Source: Streptomyces hygroscopicus
Lineage (GTDB): Bacteria; Actinomycetota; Actinomycetes; Streptomycetales; Streptomycetaceae
NCBI GenBank assembly: GCA_002021875.1
Contig: CP018627.1
Coordinates: 310,001-374,000, forward strand
Direction: 5' to 3'
DNA length: 64,000 nt
This document shows positions 35,315 through 44,548 of this stretch, piece by piece (the stretch's first letter is position 1; each line of letters starts with the position of its first letter). The translations under genes and the position numbers were made by a program. The notes beneath the pieces are model-generated. The model was not told the DNA's origin. It saw only the letters and a program-made list of their open reading frames with translations, and did not search any database.

Positions 35315-35363
35315 TTGACGCGTCCTTGGCGCCGGTCACGAGGACGTTGACACTGCCTTGACG
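35315..35363. promoter_or_regulatory. Two candidate KdpE-type direct repeats upstream of kdpD
   Basis: TTGACG-N5-TTGGCG (35315-35331) and TTGACA-N5-TTGACG (35347-35363), each with an 11-bp period, lie 97-145 nt upstream of the kdpD start. The rest of the 35,219-36,026 gap shows no gene I can support; a run of GC hairpins occurs near 35,600. Confidence 0.55.
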
Positions 35364-36026
35364 GGCCCTGGCCCGATAGGGCGAAGGTCTCCTTCTAGAG
35401 AGCCCGACGTATAGGACAGCGTGCCTTTACGGTCGGCGCGGGCCCCCGTCCAAGCGGTGATCGCGCACAGGTTCCGCAGCAGCCCGCCGGTGGCCAGGCT
35501 ATGGCGGCTGCTGCGCCACGCCGACTCTCACCGGTCGTCACGTCCGGCCGAAGAGCGGCGTGCGGGTCTCAGCGGCACCGTCGGCGTTTTGGCCACGGCC
35601 CTTCCGGGCCCGGCCCTTGCAGGGCAGGGGTCGGTGCAATCCGCATGCTCCGGCAGGCGCTCAATCACGGGGTTTCAAGCCCGGCTGAAACACACGTGTT
35701 CGAAATTCCGGCTGGGTCGTTGACCCTCACAAGCCAGGCGGGCGACCGTCAAAGGGGGACCACCTTGACCTCGGCCAGCACAGAAGAACAACCGACTCCC
35801 GGCACAGCCGCGGACACCGGTGCGTGGATGGGGCTGGCCGGCGCCGTCGCCGGCTGCGCGTGACCACCAGCACCGGCCGAACGACCACGCTCACCGACCC
35901 GGCCCGCTTCCCCACCCGTTCCGCTGTGGAGAGGATCCCATCCACCACTGCGCCGGCCGCCCCGATCCCTTCACACCCTCTGCGCCACTGCCTCGAACCC
36001 GTCGCTTTCGGAAGGACGTACCCCTC

Positions 36027-37508
36027 GTGTCCATCACACAGGACGAATGGAACACCGGCTACGCCGATGGCCGCCGCTATCGCCCACTCGGCGACCGTGA
36101 GCGGTCACTGCTTGCCACACACCTTCCCGCCCCTGTCGACGGCAAGGCCCTCGACGTCGGGTGCGGGGTCGGAGAACTCGCAGCCCACCTGTCCTCGCTC
36201 GGCTACCACGTCGACGCCGTCGACTGGTCGGACAACGCCCTCGCCGAGGCAACCGCCCAGCACGGAAACGCCGCCCAGTGGCTGCGCCTGGACATCGAAC
36301 TGGACGACTGGGCGCCGCTGCAGGCCGACGGCTACGACGTGATCACCCTCCGGTTCGTGTATCCCTTCCTGAAGCACCGCGACCGAACCATGCTGGCCCT
36401 CGGCAGCCGCCTGCGACCTGGCGCCGCCATCGTGGTCATCACGCCCCTCGCCGCCGACACCCCGGCCGAGCGGCGCGGCATCGCGCTCGACGAGGACGAA
36501 CTCGCCCACCTGCGGGCCGGCTGGTCCACCACCGAGCGGCACGACGCCGAAGGGCTGGCCTTCGTGGTTTTGCGCGGCCCTCACCCGGTCGAGGCCACGC
36601 CACCGTCCTCGCCGTCGGCCGACCACACGCAACCCGCACCCGCCAATGCCCGAGACGCGACGCCCACCTCGCGACAGCACCACTTCACCCTGCGAGAGCG
36701 CTACTACGCCCAGGTGGAATCCGGACGCAAAACGATCGAAGTACGCGTCGGGACACCCAAGAGGGCGGCCGTCGAAACCGGGGACACGATCGTCTTCCGC
36801 GAGCCGGACAGTGGGCGGGAACTCGACATCGTCGCGAAGCGGATCACCCCGTACAGCTCATTCGACGAGCTTCTTGACGCGGAGGATCCGGCACGCATCG
36901 ATTCCGGCTCCACGCGCGAGGAGCAGCTCGCCAACCTCCGCCGCATCTACCCACCGGACAAGGAAGCCCTCGGTGCCCTGGCCTTCGAGTTCGACCACCG
37001 TCCGGGACGGCCCGGCCACACCATGCCCCTGACTCCCGCGGAGTACGTTCAGACGGTGCCCCATCACACGGTGTACGGCTGTCTGTACATCCGCGACGAG
37101 CACGATCGCCCGGTTCAGCTGCGCTCCGTGTACGGCGACCGCCTGTGGCAGTTCCCCGGAGGCAACACCGACGCCGGGGAAGACCCTTTGGAGACCGCAC
37201 GCCGGGAAGCGGCCGAGGAGACCGGGCTCGAACTCGGCCAGGGCCAACCACGCCTGCTGCTGACGCACTACCGCCCCCCGGGCCCCCGCTGGCCACTGGG
37301 CAAGATCGGCTTCGTCTTCGACGGCGGCCGACTCAGCTCCGAGCAACTGCGCCGCATCCGGCTCGACCCGGCCGAGCACGACCTGTGGGCCGTCCATGAT
37401 CTCGCCGAGTGGCGACGCCTCATGGGCGAGACGCCCTTCGCCCGTCTCGATGCCGTCGAACGCACCCGCCGGGGCCAAGGCCCGAACTATCTGGCAACCG
37501 GGCCTTGA
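36027..37508 (+). CDS. Three-domain fusion: SAM methyltransferase, ASCH domain, NUDIX hydrolase
   Basis: A single 493-residue chain with three catalytic or binding modules. Class I methyltransferase with SAM motif ALDVGCGVGELAAHL (about 41-55) and VDAVDWSDNALAEAT; a Pro/Ser-rich linker near 190-215; an ASCH domain (about 220-330) with LRERYYAQVESGRKTIEVRVG; and a NUDIX domain with a complete box GGNTDAGEDPLETARREAAE then ETGLEL (about 377-402). ASCH domains bind RNA or modified nucleotides and NUDIX enzymes hydrolyse nucleoside diphosphate derivatives, so it may act on a modified nucleotide or RNA cap-like end. Start GTG at 36027 follows GGAAGG. The gene stands alone. Confidence 0.88.
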   Translation: MSITQDEWNTGYADGRRYRPLGDRERSLLATHLPAPVDGKALDVGCGVGELAAHLSSLGYHVDAVDWSDNALAEATAQHGNAAQWLRLDIELDDWAPLQADGYDVITLRFVYPFLKHRDRTMLALGSRLRPGAAIVVITPLAADTPAERRGIALDEDELAHLRAGWSTTERHDAEGLAFVVLRGPHPVEATPPSSPSADHTQPAPANARDATPTSRQHHFTLRERYYAQVESGRKTIEVRVGTPKRAAVETGDTIVFREPDSGRELDIVAKRITPYSSFDELLDAEDPARIDSGSTREEQLANLRRIYPPDKEALGALAFEFDHRPGRPGHTMPLTPAEYVQTVPHHTVYGCLYIRDEHDRPVQLRSVYGDRLWQFPGGNTDAGEDPLETARREAAEETGLELGQGQPRLLLTHYRPPGPRWPLGKIGFVFDGGRLSSEQLRRIRLDPAEHDLWAVHDLAEWRRLMGETPFARLDAVERTRRGQGPNYLATGP

Positions 37509-37754
37509 TGTCCAGAACCGACCATGAAGCCACGCGGTCACCACTCTCTTCTCTCCGGTGTGCGACTCTCCGGTGTGCGACGGGGAGGGGCCCTGGGCCC
37601 GTACGGGAGGGGCGAGCGGCGCGGTCGGAATACGAGAGGCATCGGGGCTTCAGGTGGCCACGTCCGACAGCCATGCGCAGGTCCGGCGCGGGCCCCTAGG
37701 ATCGGCCGCGTACCGCCCGCCATGGGCCACCCGATCGTTTCCGAGGACACCGGT

Positions 37755-40085
37755 ATGACCGACACCGAGCCCAGCCTCCCTGCCACCGATCCCGCCGCCG
37801 TGGTGCTGATCGGCGACGAAGGCCACGGCGGCCGGGTGCTGCTCGGCATCAGGGAGTTCGGCGTCCCGTTGCTTCTGGTGGTGTCCCACGCCCAGGGCCT
37901 GGGCTCCAGCGAGCTGGGCCTGGACCGCGGGCGATTGGGCAAGGCACGGGCGGCCGAGTTCCGGCGGGTCGGTGACCGTGTGCTGTTCGTGGTGCGCAAC
38001 AAGCACTACCGGACCACGGGTGATCCGGCCGCCGTGCGGGCCGGTGAGGAGTCCTTCGCACCGGCCGTGCTGTGGAGCGGGCCAGTGCTGCGCGAGGAGT
38101 CGGGTGCCGCCGTCGTGGACGCCACGGACCTGGTGGTCACGGACCTCGACCGGCTGGCGGAGCACCTGTACGAGCGGGAACAGGGCGAGTACGAACTCGA
38201 GGCCGCGGCCAGTCTCGCGCTGACGGCCGAGGCGCGGACCGGGCCCGGGAGCGTCCGCCTGCCGGCCCTGCTGACGTTCCGGGGGGCGGGCCGGGGCGCG
38301 GCGGTGCGGGGCGTCGCCGCGGATCCGTCCGCGCTGACCTTCGTCCAGCACCTCATTCTGTTCCGGCTGCCGCGGCGGCCGCTCGCCGCCCGGCGCTATC
38401 ACCCCGGATCGGGCGGTTACGGCATCGGCCACACCGATCACGCGATGTCCGGGACGGGCGACACCCGGGTCATGTTCCAGCCGCGGTTCCGGCTGGAGAG
38501 GACCGGTTCCGCCACCGGTCGGGTCCGGCGGCCGATCGTCTTCCAGGTCGACCCGGCGATCCCCGAACCGTTCCGCGCGGCGGTGATCGAGGGCGGCAAC
38601 TGGTGGCGGGAGGCGTTCGCCCGCCTGGGTATACCGGACGCCTACCGGGTGGAGGCCGGCGGGCCGGACTTCGATCCGCACGATCCGGAGGTCAACGCGG
38701 TGGTGTGGGTGCACCGGGCCGGACGCGGCTGGTCGCACGGTCAGGCGCTGACCGATCCGCGGTCGGGCGAGATCCTCACCGCGCGGGTGCGGCTGGGATC
38801 GCAGCGCCTGGAACAGGTCCGCGCCCTCGGCGAGGCCCTTCTGGCCCCCTACGGCCACCCCGATGAGACGCGGCGGCTCGCCGCCGTCGAGGAACTGGTC
38901 CTGGCCCGGCTGCGCCACCTCGCGGCCCACGAGATCGGGCACGCCCTCGGCTTCATGCACAACTTCGCCAGCACATCGCACCCCCGGCCCTCGGTCATGG
39001 ACTACCCCCACGCGCGGATCTCCGTCACCGAGGGCGGGGAGCCGGACCTGTCCGCCGCGTACGGCCCGGGCCTGGGCCCGTGGGACCACTTCCTCGTCGC
39101 CCACGCGTACGGCGAGTTCCCGGGGGGTGACGAGGGCCGCTCGCTGGCGGGGCTGCGCGCCGAGGCCGCCGGGGCCGGGCTGGTCTACGTCACCGATGAG
39201 GACAGCCGTGGGCCGGGCGCGGCCCACCCCGGGGGCGTTCCGTGGGTCATGGACGGGGACGCCCTGGCCTCGCTCGCGGCCATCCTGCGCGTGCGCGCCG
39301 TCGCGCTGGCGGGTTTCTCGCCCGGAGTCCTGCCGCCCGGACGGCAGACCGGGGAGTTGGAGGAGCGGCTGGTGCTGCTGTACCTGCTCCACCGGCACGA
39401 GGTGACAGCCGTCGCCCGTCTGATCGGCGGCGTCCACTACGCGTACGGCCTGGCCGGGGAGCCGGGGGGTGGATCGACGGCCGTGGAGGGGGCCGCGCAG
39501 TGGCGGGCCGTGGACACCTTGGCATCCCTGCTGGGCGCCGAGGAACTGGCCCTGCCCGGGGCGGCGCTGCGTTCGGTGACTCCCCCGGCCATCCGCTACG
39601 AGCGGACCGCGCAGTACTTCGACACCGCCGGTGGCCGGGTCTTCGACCCGTTCACGGCGGTGCGGTCGGCCGCGGCGGTGGTGACCGAGGCGCTGCTGGA
39701 GCCCGCGCGGCTGAACCGCCTCGCCTGGCAGCACGCCGTCGACGCGGCCGTGCCGGGCGTCACCGGTCTGCTGGACGCGCTGCTGACCGCCACTTGGCGG
39801 CGGCCCGGTCCGGTCTCGCCGGACGTGGTGGCGGGTGCCGCCGTCCAGTACACCGCCAACTGGGTCCTGCTGCATCACCTGCTCCGCACGCTCGGCGCCG
39901 ATGAGCTGCACGCCCCGGTCCGGGCCGAGATCCGGGCGGTGCTGCGCCAACTGGCCGGGGAACTGGAGCGGGTGGGCGGCCCGCAGGAGCGGGAGGCCGC
40001 TGAGCTGATCCGTGGCCATCTGGCCGACGCGGCATCGGTGCGGGCGGATCCGCTTCCCCGGATACCGCCGGGGGCGCCCAATTGA
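37755..40085 (+). CDS. Large zinc-dependent metalloprotease (zincin)
   Basis: Protein of 776 residues with the zincin motif AAHEIGHALGFMHNFAST (HExxHxxGxxH, about 391-407) and a downstream SVMDYPHARI Met-turn. An N-terminal DUF5117-like region (about 15-240) precedes the catalytic part and a DUF4953-like C-terminal half follows (YDTAGG-type segment YFDTAGGRVFDPFTAVRSAA). This family is usually exported, but no signal peptide is visible here, so it may act inside the cell or use another route. ATG at 37755 follows GAGG. It is convergent with the GntR gene; a GC-rich palindrome CCCGGGCCCCGGG lies in the 54-nt gap. Confidence 0.85.
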   Translation: MTDTEPSLPATDPAAVVLIGDEGHGGRVLLGIREFGVPLLLVVSHAQGLGSSELGLDRGRLGKARAAEFRRVGDRVLFVVRNKHYRTTGDPAAVRAGEESFAPAVLWSGPVLREESGAAVVDATDLVVTDLDRLAEHLYEREQGEYELEAAASLALTAEARTGPGSVRLPALLTFRGAGRGAAVRGVAADPSALTFVQHLILFRLPRRPLAARRYHPGSGGYGIGHTDHAMSGTGDTRVMFQPRFRLERTGSATGRVRRPIVFQVDPAIPEPFRAAVIEGGNWWREAFARLGIPDAYRVEAGGPDFDPHDPEVNAVVWVHRAGRGWSHGQALTDPRSGEILTARVRLGSQRLEQVRALGEALLAPYGHPDETRRLAAVEELVLARLRHLAAHEIGHALGFMHNFASTSHPRPSVMDYPHARISVTEGGEPDLSAAYGPGLGPWDHFLVAHAYGEFPGGDEGRSLAGLRAEAAGAGLVYVTDEDSRGPGAAHPGGVPWVMDGDALASLAAILRVRAVALAGFSPGVLPPGRQTGELEERLVLLYLLHRHEVTAVARLIGGVHYAYGLAGEPGGGSTAVEGAAQWRAVDTLASLLGAEELALPGAALRSVTPPAIRYERTAQYFDTAGGRVFDPFTAVRSAAAVVTEALLEPARLNRLAWQHAVDAAVPGVTGLLDALLTATWRRPGPVSPDVVAGAAVQYTANWVLLHHLLRTLGADELHAPVRAEIRAVLRQLAGELERVGGPQEREAAELIRGHLADAASVRADPLPRIPPGAPN

Positions 40086-40139
40086 CACCCGGGCCCCGGG
40101 CCCCGGCCGGGCCGGTGGCCACGGCGGTGCCCGGGAGCC

Positions 40140-40916
40140 TCATGCCGGGCCGGGGCCGTCGGCGGGCACGGCGGGGATCTCGTAGGCGAGGCGGAAGCGT
40201 TCACCGGGGATCACCAGATCCGCCGTCTCCAGGGGACCCTCGCCCCCGTAGTAGGTGCGCTCTATGGCCGCGACCGGCGCGCCCGGGGCGATGTCCAGCG
40301 TGTCCGCTTCCTCACGGGTGGCGGACCGGGCGGTGACGGTCTCGGTGGAGCGGGTGACCGGCAGTCCGATGGAGGACATGCGGGCGATGACACTGCTGCC
40401 CGCCATGGGCCCGGCTCCCGGCAGCGCGACCGGCGTTCCGCCGGTGATGCTCAGCGGCTCCCAGCTCACGCAGAGCATGGCGGGACTGCTGTCCCGGGTG
40501 AGGAGGTATTCGCTGCGGACCACCGGGTCCGTGGCGGCGATGCCCAGGCGGCGGGCGGTCTCCGGGGAGGCCGGTTCCGTCCGGGACCGTGGCCTGCCGC
40601 GCACCGAGCCCGCTCCGGACGCCTCCCGGCCGCCCTCGCTGAGCGCCAGCCTGCCCTGGAGCCGCTGACGGGTCCAGGACCGCTCCATGGTGCTCGAGGA
40701 GCGCCGCTCGCGGACGAAGACTCCCACTCCCGCCCGCCCCTTCGCCAGACCGTCGTCCACCAGGACCCGCACCGCGGCGGCGGCGACGTTCGAGCCGATG
40801 CCGTAGGCGCGGGCGATGTCGGCCCGCGAGGGCAGCGGCTCACCCGGCGCGAACTCGCCCTGTTCGATCCGGCGGCGCAGATCGGCTGCGACCGTCCGGT
40901 AGGCGGCGACCCCCAT
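40140..40916 (-). CDS. GntR family regulator, HutC type
   Basis: Regulator of 258 residues. Winged helix at about 5-75 (LRRRIEQGEFAPGEPLPSRA, IARAYGIGSNVAAAAVRVLV DDGLA); C-terminal UTRA-type ligand domain with RRLGIAATDPVVRSEYLLTR and DIAPGAPVAAIERTYYGGEG. ATG at 40914-40916 follows AGGAAG. Divergent from the ABC-dipeptidase operon, which it likely controls; sites at 40941-40955 and 41088-41099 are candidates. UTRA domains bind small metabolites, so the ligand may be the imported compound. Confidence 0.9.
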   Translation of the reverse strand: MGVAAYRTVAADLRRRIEQGEFAPGEPLPSRADIARAYGIGSNVAAAAVRVLVDDGLAKGRAGVGVFVRERRSSSTMERSWTRQRLQGRLALSEGGREASGAGSVRGRPRSRTEPASPETARRLGIAATDPVVRSEYLLTRDSSPAMLCVSWEPLSITGGTPVALPGAGPMAGSSVIARMSSIGLPVTRSTETVTARSATREEADTLDIAPGAPVAAIERTYYGGEGPLETADLVIPGERFRLAYEIPAVPADGPGPA

Positions 40917-40940
40917 GCCTGTCTCACTTCCTGGATAGCG

Positions 40941-40955
40941 TCTCGGAATCTGAGA
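40941..40955. promoter_or_regulatory. Imperfect palindrome near the GntR start
   Basis: TCTCGGAATCTGAGA, imperfect 15-bp dyad 25 nt upstream of the GntR start codon; a possible autoregulation site. Confidence 0.35.
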
Positions 40956-41087
40956 AATTTCGCGCCGGTCCGGCCCGGTCGGCCGACCACGGGGATGGCT
41001 CCGCCCGGTGGACCGCCCGGAGCCTGATGCAACAAGCGCGGCCACCGACCCGCTTTCCCTCGCAGTCTGCCACGATCCACCGACCAC

Positions 41088-41099
41088 CTGATGCATCAG
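41088..41099. promoter_or_regulatory. Perfect 12-bp palindrome in the GntR-ABC intergenic region
   Basis: CTGATGCATCAG is a perfect dyad; the half-site CTGATGCA recurs at 41024-41031, 64 bp away. Both lie in the 540-nt gap between the divergent regulator and importer, as expected for operators. No other gene is seen in that gap. Confidence 0.5.
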
Positions 41100-41455
41100 C
41101 CACCGCCCCGGACGGAGGCCGGGAGGCCCCGTCATCTGCCCTCTGAGCAGCCGCGTTACCGACGAGAGGGGCTTTGCGCACGGCGTCGGGCCGGGCTACC
41201 TTGCAGCTCCGGCCGATGAGCCCGTCTCGTCGGGCGAACATCTTCGTGGACACACTGTCGGCTCAGACCTGTCGGTGAGGAGGCCAGCGCATGCCGGAAG
41301 GAACGCCGTACCACCCGGCGGCGCGGCCGGCCGGCGACGCCCGGGAGTCCTGTAGCGGGACGTCCGGCTGACACCCGCGCCGTACACGGTTGCGGCGGGC
41401 CGGACGTCGCCCCGCTCCTCCGCACACCTTCCACCGGATCCACCGGAGACCAGCC

Positions 41456-42541
41456 ATGCCCTCCCCTCGCCCCGCCCTCGCCGCGTCGGCCGCGCTGACC
41501 GCCACCGCGCTGCTGGCCACCGCCTGCTCCTCCACCGCCTCGCCCGCCGGCTCCTCCGGCGGCGGCTCGGGCAAGCAGACGGTCACCTTCATGGGCTTCT
41601 ACGGCAGCTTCCAGGACGAGTTCACCAAAACGGTGATCGACCCCTTCCAGAAGGCCAACCCGGACATCACCGTCAAGTACGTGCCCATCCAGAACTCCGC
41701 CGAGGTGCTGGCGAAACTGCGGGCGAGCAAGTCGCGGCCGGTCGCCGACGTCGCCCTCATGGACCGCTCCGTGGCGCCGACGGCCAACAAGGAGAAGGTG
41801 TTCGCGAAGCTGGACCCGGCGAAGGTGCCCAACCTCCGCCGACTCGTCGACACCGCGAGGAGCAAGGACGGCTACGGTCCGGGCTTCAGCCTCGACAGCC
41901 TGTCGATCCTCTACCACTCCAAGAAGGTCAAGCAGCCGCCCACCAGTTGGAACGACCTGTGGGACCCGGCGTACAAGGGCAAACTGGCGATGCCCATCGC
42001 GGATACCCGCGGCGTCGCGCTGATCATCGCTCTGGAGAAGATCCTCGGCGGTGACTACAAGAAGGACATCGACCCGGCGATCGGCAAGCTCAAGAAGCTG
42101 GCCCCCGGTGTGGAGACATGGCAGCCCTCGCCGGACGTGTACACCGCGGTCCAGTCCGGCGAGGCGCAGGTCGCCGTGGGCTGGAACGCCCGCGGCCAGT
42201 ACTACAAGGACTCCTCGGGGGGCGTCGTCCAGCCGGTGCTGCCCAAGGAGGGCACGGTCACCCAGATCAACACGATCAATCTGGCCGCCAACTCACCGCA
42301 CACCGCCGCCGCGCAGAAATTCATCGACTACGCCATCGGTGCCAAGGCCCAGAAGGCGTTCGACGAGGCGGCCTTCTACGCGCCCGTCAACAGGGACGTG
42401 CGGCTCTCCCCGGCCGTGAAGAACCGTACGGCGGCCTCCGATGTCCAGCGGAAGAACCAAATCCCCATCGACTGGGACTGGCTCACCACGCGCTACACCG
42501 CCTGGGTCGACCGCATCAAGCAGGAGGTCATCAGTGGCTGA
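41456..42541 (+). CDS. ABC importer substrate-binding lipoprotein (polyamine/Fe type)
   Basis: Binding protein of 361 residues with a lipobox LLATAC (Cys24) and a type II periplasmic-binding fold: TVTFMGFYGSFQDEFTKTVI at the N-terminus, SLDSLSILYHSKKVKQPPTS at the hinge, and DVYTAVQSGEAQVAVGWNAR. It belongs to the PotD/iron(III)-binding group, which captures polyamines, metals or small organic acids. ATG at 41456 follows CCGGAG. It is the first gene of a five- to six-gene operon; its end overlaps the ATPase GTG by 8 nt. Confidence 0.88.
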   Translation: MPSPRPALAASAALTATALLATACSSTASPAGSSGGGSGKQTVTFMGFYGSFQDEFTKTVIDPFQKANPDITVKYVPIQNSAEVLAKLRASKSRPVADVALMDRSVAPTANKEKVFAKLDPAKVPNLRRLVDTARSKDGYGPGFSLDSLSILYHSKKVKQPPTSWNDLWDPAYKGKLAMPIADTRGVALIIALEKILGGDYKKDIDPAIGKLKKLAPGVETWQPSPDVYTAVQSGEAQVAVGWNARGQYYKDSSGGVVQPVLPKEGTVTQINTINLAANSPHTAAAQKFIDYAIGAKAQKAFDEAAFYAPVNRDVRLSPAVKNRTAASDVQRKNQIPIDWDWLTTRYTAWVDRIKQEVISG

Positions 42542-43619
42542 CGCACCGCATCTGGTGCTGCGCGGGCTGACCAAGACCTATCCGGGCGCGGACGGGGCGG
42601 CCGTCCGCGGCGTCGACCTCGCCGTGGAGCGCGGGCTGATGCTGGCGGTCCTGGGGCCGTCCGGGTGCGGTAAGTCCACGACCCTGCGGCTGATCGCCGG
42701 GCTCGTCACGCCCACCGCGGGACACGTCGAGGTCGACGGACACGATCTGACCGGTGTGCCCGTGCACCGACGTGACATGGGCGTGGTGTTCCAGTCGTAC
42801 GCGCTCTTCCCTCATCTGGACGTGGCCCGCAACGTGGCGTTCGGCCTGGAGATGCGCAAGGTGGCGAAGGCGGAGGTCAGGCGCCGGGTCGGCGAGGCAC
42901 TGGACCTGGTCCGCCTCGGGCACCTGTCCGGGCGGCGGATCGCCCAGCTGTCCGGCGGCCAGCAGCAGCGCGTGGCACTGGCCCGCGCCCTGGTCGTCGA
43001 GCCGTCCGTACTGCTGCTGGATGAACCGCTGTCCAACCTCGACGCCCAGCTGCGCACGGCCATGCGGGACGAGATCGGCCGCATCCAGCGCGAGACCGGC
43101 ATCACCACCGTGTTCGTCACCCACGACCAGCAGGAGGCCCTGTCGATGGCCGATGCCGTCGCCGTGATGAACGAGGGCCGCATCGAGCAGACCGGCACCC
43201 CGGAGGACATCTACGAGCGGCCCACGGGCCCGTTCGTGGCTCGCTTCGTGGGCCGGGCCAACCTGATCGAGGGCACCTCCCGGGGGCGCGACGGAGAGCG
43301 CACGGTGGTGGAGCTGCCGGGCCTCGGCAAGATACCGGCGGCCGGGGGCCCGGTGGACCCGGGCCGCCCGGCCACGGTGCTGCTGCGTCCGCACCGCATC
43401 GCCCTCACGCCCTCGGCGGACACCGAGGCGCCCCATGGCACGGTGCTGTCCGCCGCCTACGCCGGCGAGACGGTCGCGTACCGGGTGCGGATCGGCGGCG
43501 ACGGGCCCGTCGTGGACGTGGAACGGCCCACCGGCACTCACCAGGCACTGGGCCCCGGTGCCGAGGTCGCGCTCTCCTGGGCTCCGGAGGCCCCCCGGAT
43601 CGTGGCGGGTTCGGCATGA
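42534..43619 (+). CDS. ABC importer ATPase, PotA/UgpC type
   Basis: ATPase of 361 residues: Walker A LGPSGCGKSTT, Q-loop VVFQSYALFPHL, signature LSGGQQQRVALARAL, Walker B VLLLDEPLSNLD and H-loop VFVTHDQQEA. A C-terminal TOBE domain (about 270-355) is present as in PotA. GTG at 42534 follows AGGAGGTCATCA. It powers uptake through the two following permeases, whose starts overlap in ATGA fashion. Confidence 0.93.
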   Translation: MADAPHLVLRGLTKTYPGADGAAVRGVDLAVERGLMLAVLGPSGCGKSTTLRLIAGLVTPTAGHVEVDGHDLTGVPVHRRDMGVVFQSYALFPHLDVARNVAFGLEMRKVAKAEVRRRVGEALDLVRLGHLSGRRIAQLSGGQQQRVALARALVVEPSVLLLDEPLSNLDAQLRTAMRDEIGRIQRETGITTVFVTHDQQEALSMADAVAVMNEGRIEQTGTPEDIYERPTGPFVARFVGRANLIEGTSRGRDGERTVVELPGLGKIPAAGGPVDPGRPATVLLRPHRIALTPSADTEAPHGTVLSAAYAGETVAYRVRIGGDGPVVDVERPTGTHQALGPGAEVALSWAPEAPRIVAGSA

Positions 43620-44548
43620 CCGCACCCGCCGCGCCCACCGTGTCCGCCGTGTCCGCTCCGGTCGCGGTGAAGGCCCGCGGATCCGGACGCCATGCTCTTG
43701 CCCTGCTCGCGCCGGGGATTGTCGCGCTGCTGCTCACCTACGCGATGCCGCTGCTGTGGGTGGTGCGGATGTCCGTCAACGAGTCGGGGCAGGGCGGCAC
43801 CATCCGGCAGACGGTGTCCTTCGCCACCTTCGCCAAGGTCCTGGGCAGCGCCCACTGGTGGAACGTCATCGGTCAGACGGTGGAGCTGGGCGTCCTGGTC
43901 ACCGTCTGCACCCTGGTCGTCTCCTACCCGGTCGCCCTGTTCCTGGCCCGCACCACCAGCCGCCTGCGCGGCCTGCTGGTCGCACTGGCCGTGACCCCAC
44001 TGCTGATCTCCTCGGTCGCCCGCACCTTCGGATGGATGGCGATCCTCGGCAACCAGGGCCTGGTCAACAAGTCGCTGACCGGTCTCGGACTGATCGACGA
44101 GCCGCTGCGGCTGGCCAACAACCTCACGGGTGTGGTGATCGCCTCGACGGAGATCTACATGCCGTTCGCGATCCTCGCGATGATCAGTGGCTTCGGCCGG
44201 CTGGACCCGGAGCTGGAGCACGCGGCGGCCTCGCTGGGCGCGCCCCGCCACACGGTGTTCCGCAGGGTCGTGCTGCCGCTCACGCTGCCGGGCGTACTCA
44301 CCGCGGCGCTGCTGGTGTTCGTCCTCAGCCTCAGCGGCTATGTGACGCCCCGTCTGATCGGTGGCGGCCGGGTCTTCGTGCTGGCCACGGAGATCTACGA
44401 CCAGGCCACCACGGCCCTGGACTGGCCGGTGGCCGCCGTGCTGTCCGTGCTGCTACTCGCCGTGTTCGGGGTGGTCATCGTGGTGTACCAGCGCGCCCAG
44501 AAGGTGCTCGAAGCCCGTTTCACCGGACCACAGGAGGCACGCTCATGA
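43616..44548 (+). CDS. ABC importer permease, PotB/PotH type
   Basis: Permease of 310 residues with six membrane helices; the first is near 26-48 (HALALLAPGIVALLLTYAMP). EAA loop: LEHAAASLGAPRHTVFRRVV LP. Start ATGA overlaps the ATPase stop and its end overlaps the next permease likewise. It forms the channel with the following permease. Confidence 0.92.
   Translation: MTAPAAPTVSAVSAPVAVKARGSGRHALALLAPGIVALLLTYAMPLLWVVRMSVNESGQGGTIRQTVSFATFAKVLGSAHWWNVIGQTVELGVLVTVCTLVVSYPVALFLARTTSRLRGLLVALAVTPLLISSVARTFGWMAILGNQGLVNKSLTGLGLIDEPLRLANNLTGVVIASTEIYMPFAILAMISGFGRLDPELEHAAASLGAPRHTVFRRVVLPLTLPGVLTAALLVFVLSLSGYVTPRLIGGGRVFVLATEIYDQATTALDWPVAAVLSVLLLAVFGVVIVVYQRAQKVLEARFTGPQEARS

Noticed and set aside
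35501..35863. 120-residue frame upstream of the methyltransferase fusion
   Set aside because: No ribosome site, no recognisable domain, and its end does not lead into the fusion.
37650..40088. 812-residue minus-strand frame opposite the metalloprotease
   Set aside because: No motif; the plus strand has the HEIGHALGFMHN zincin site in frame with a good start.
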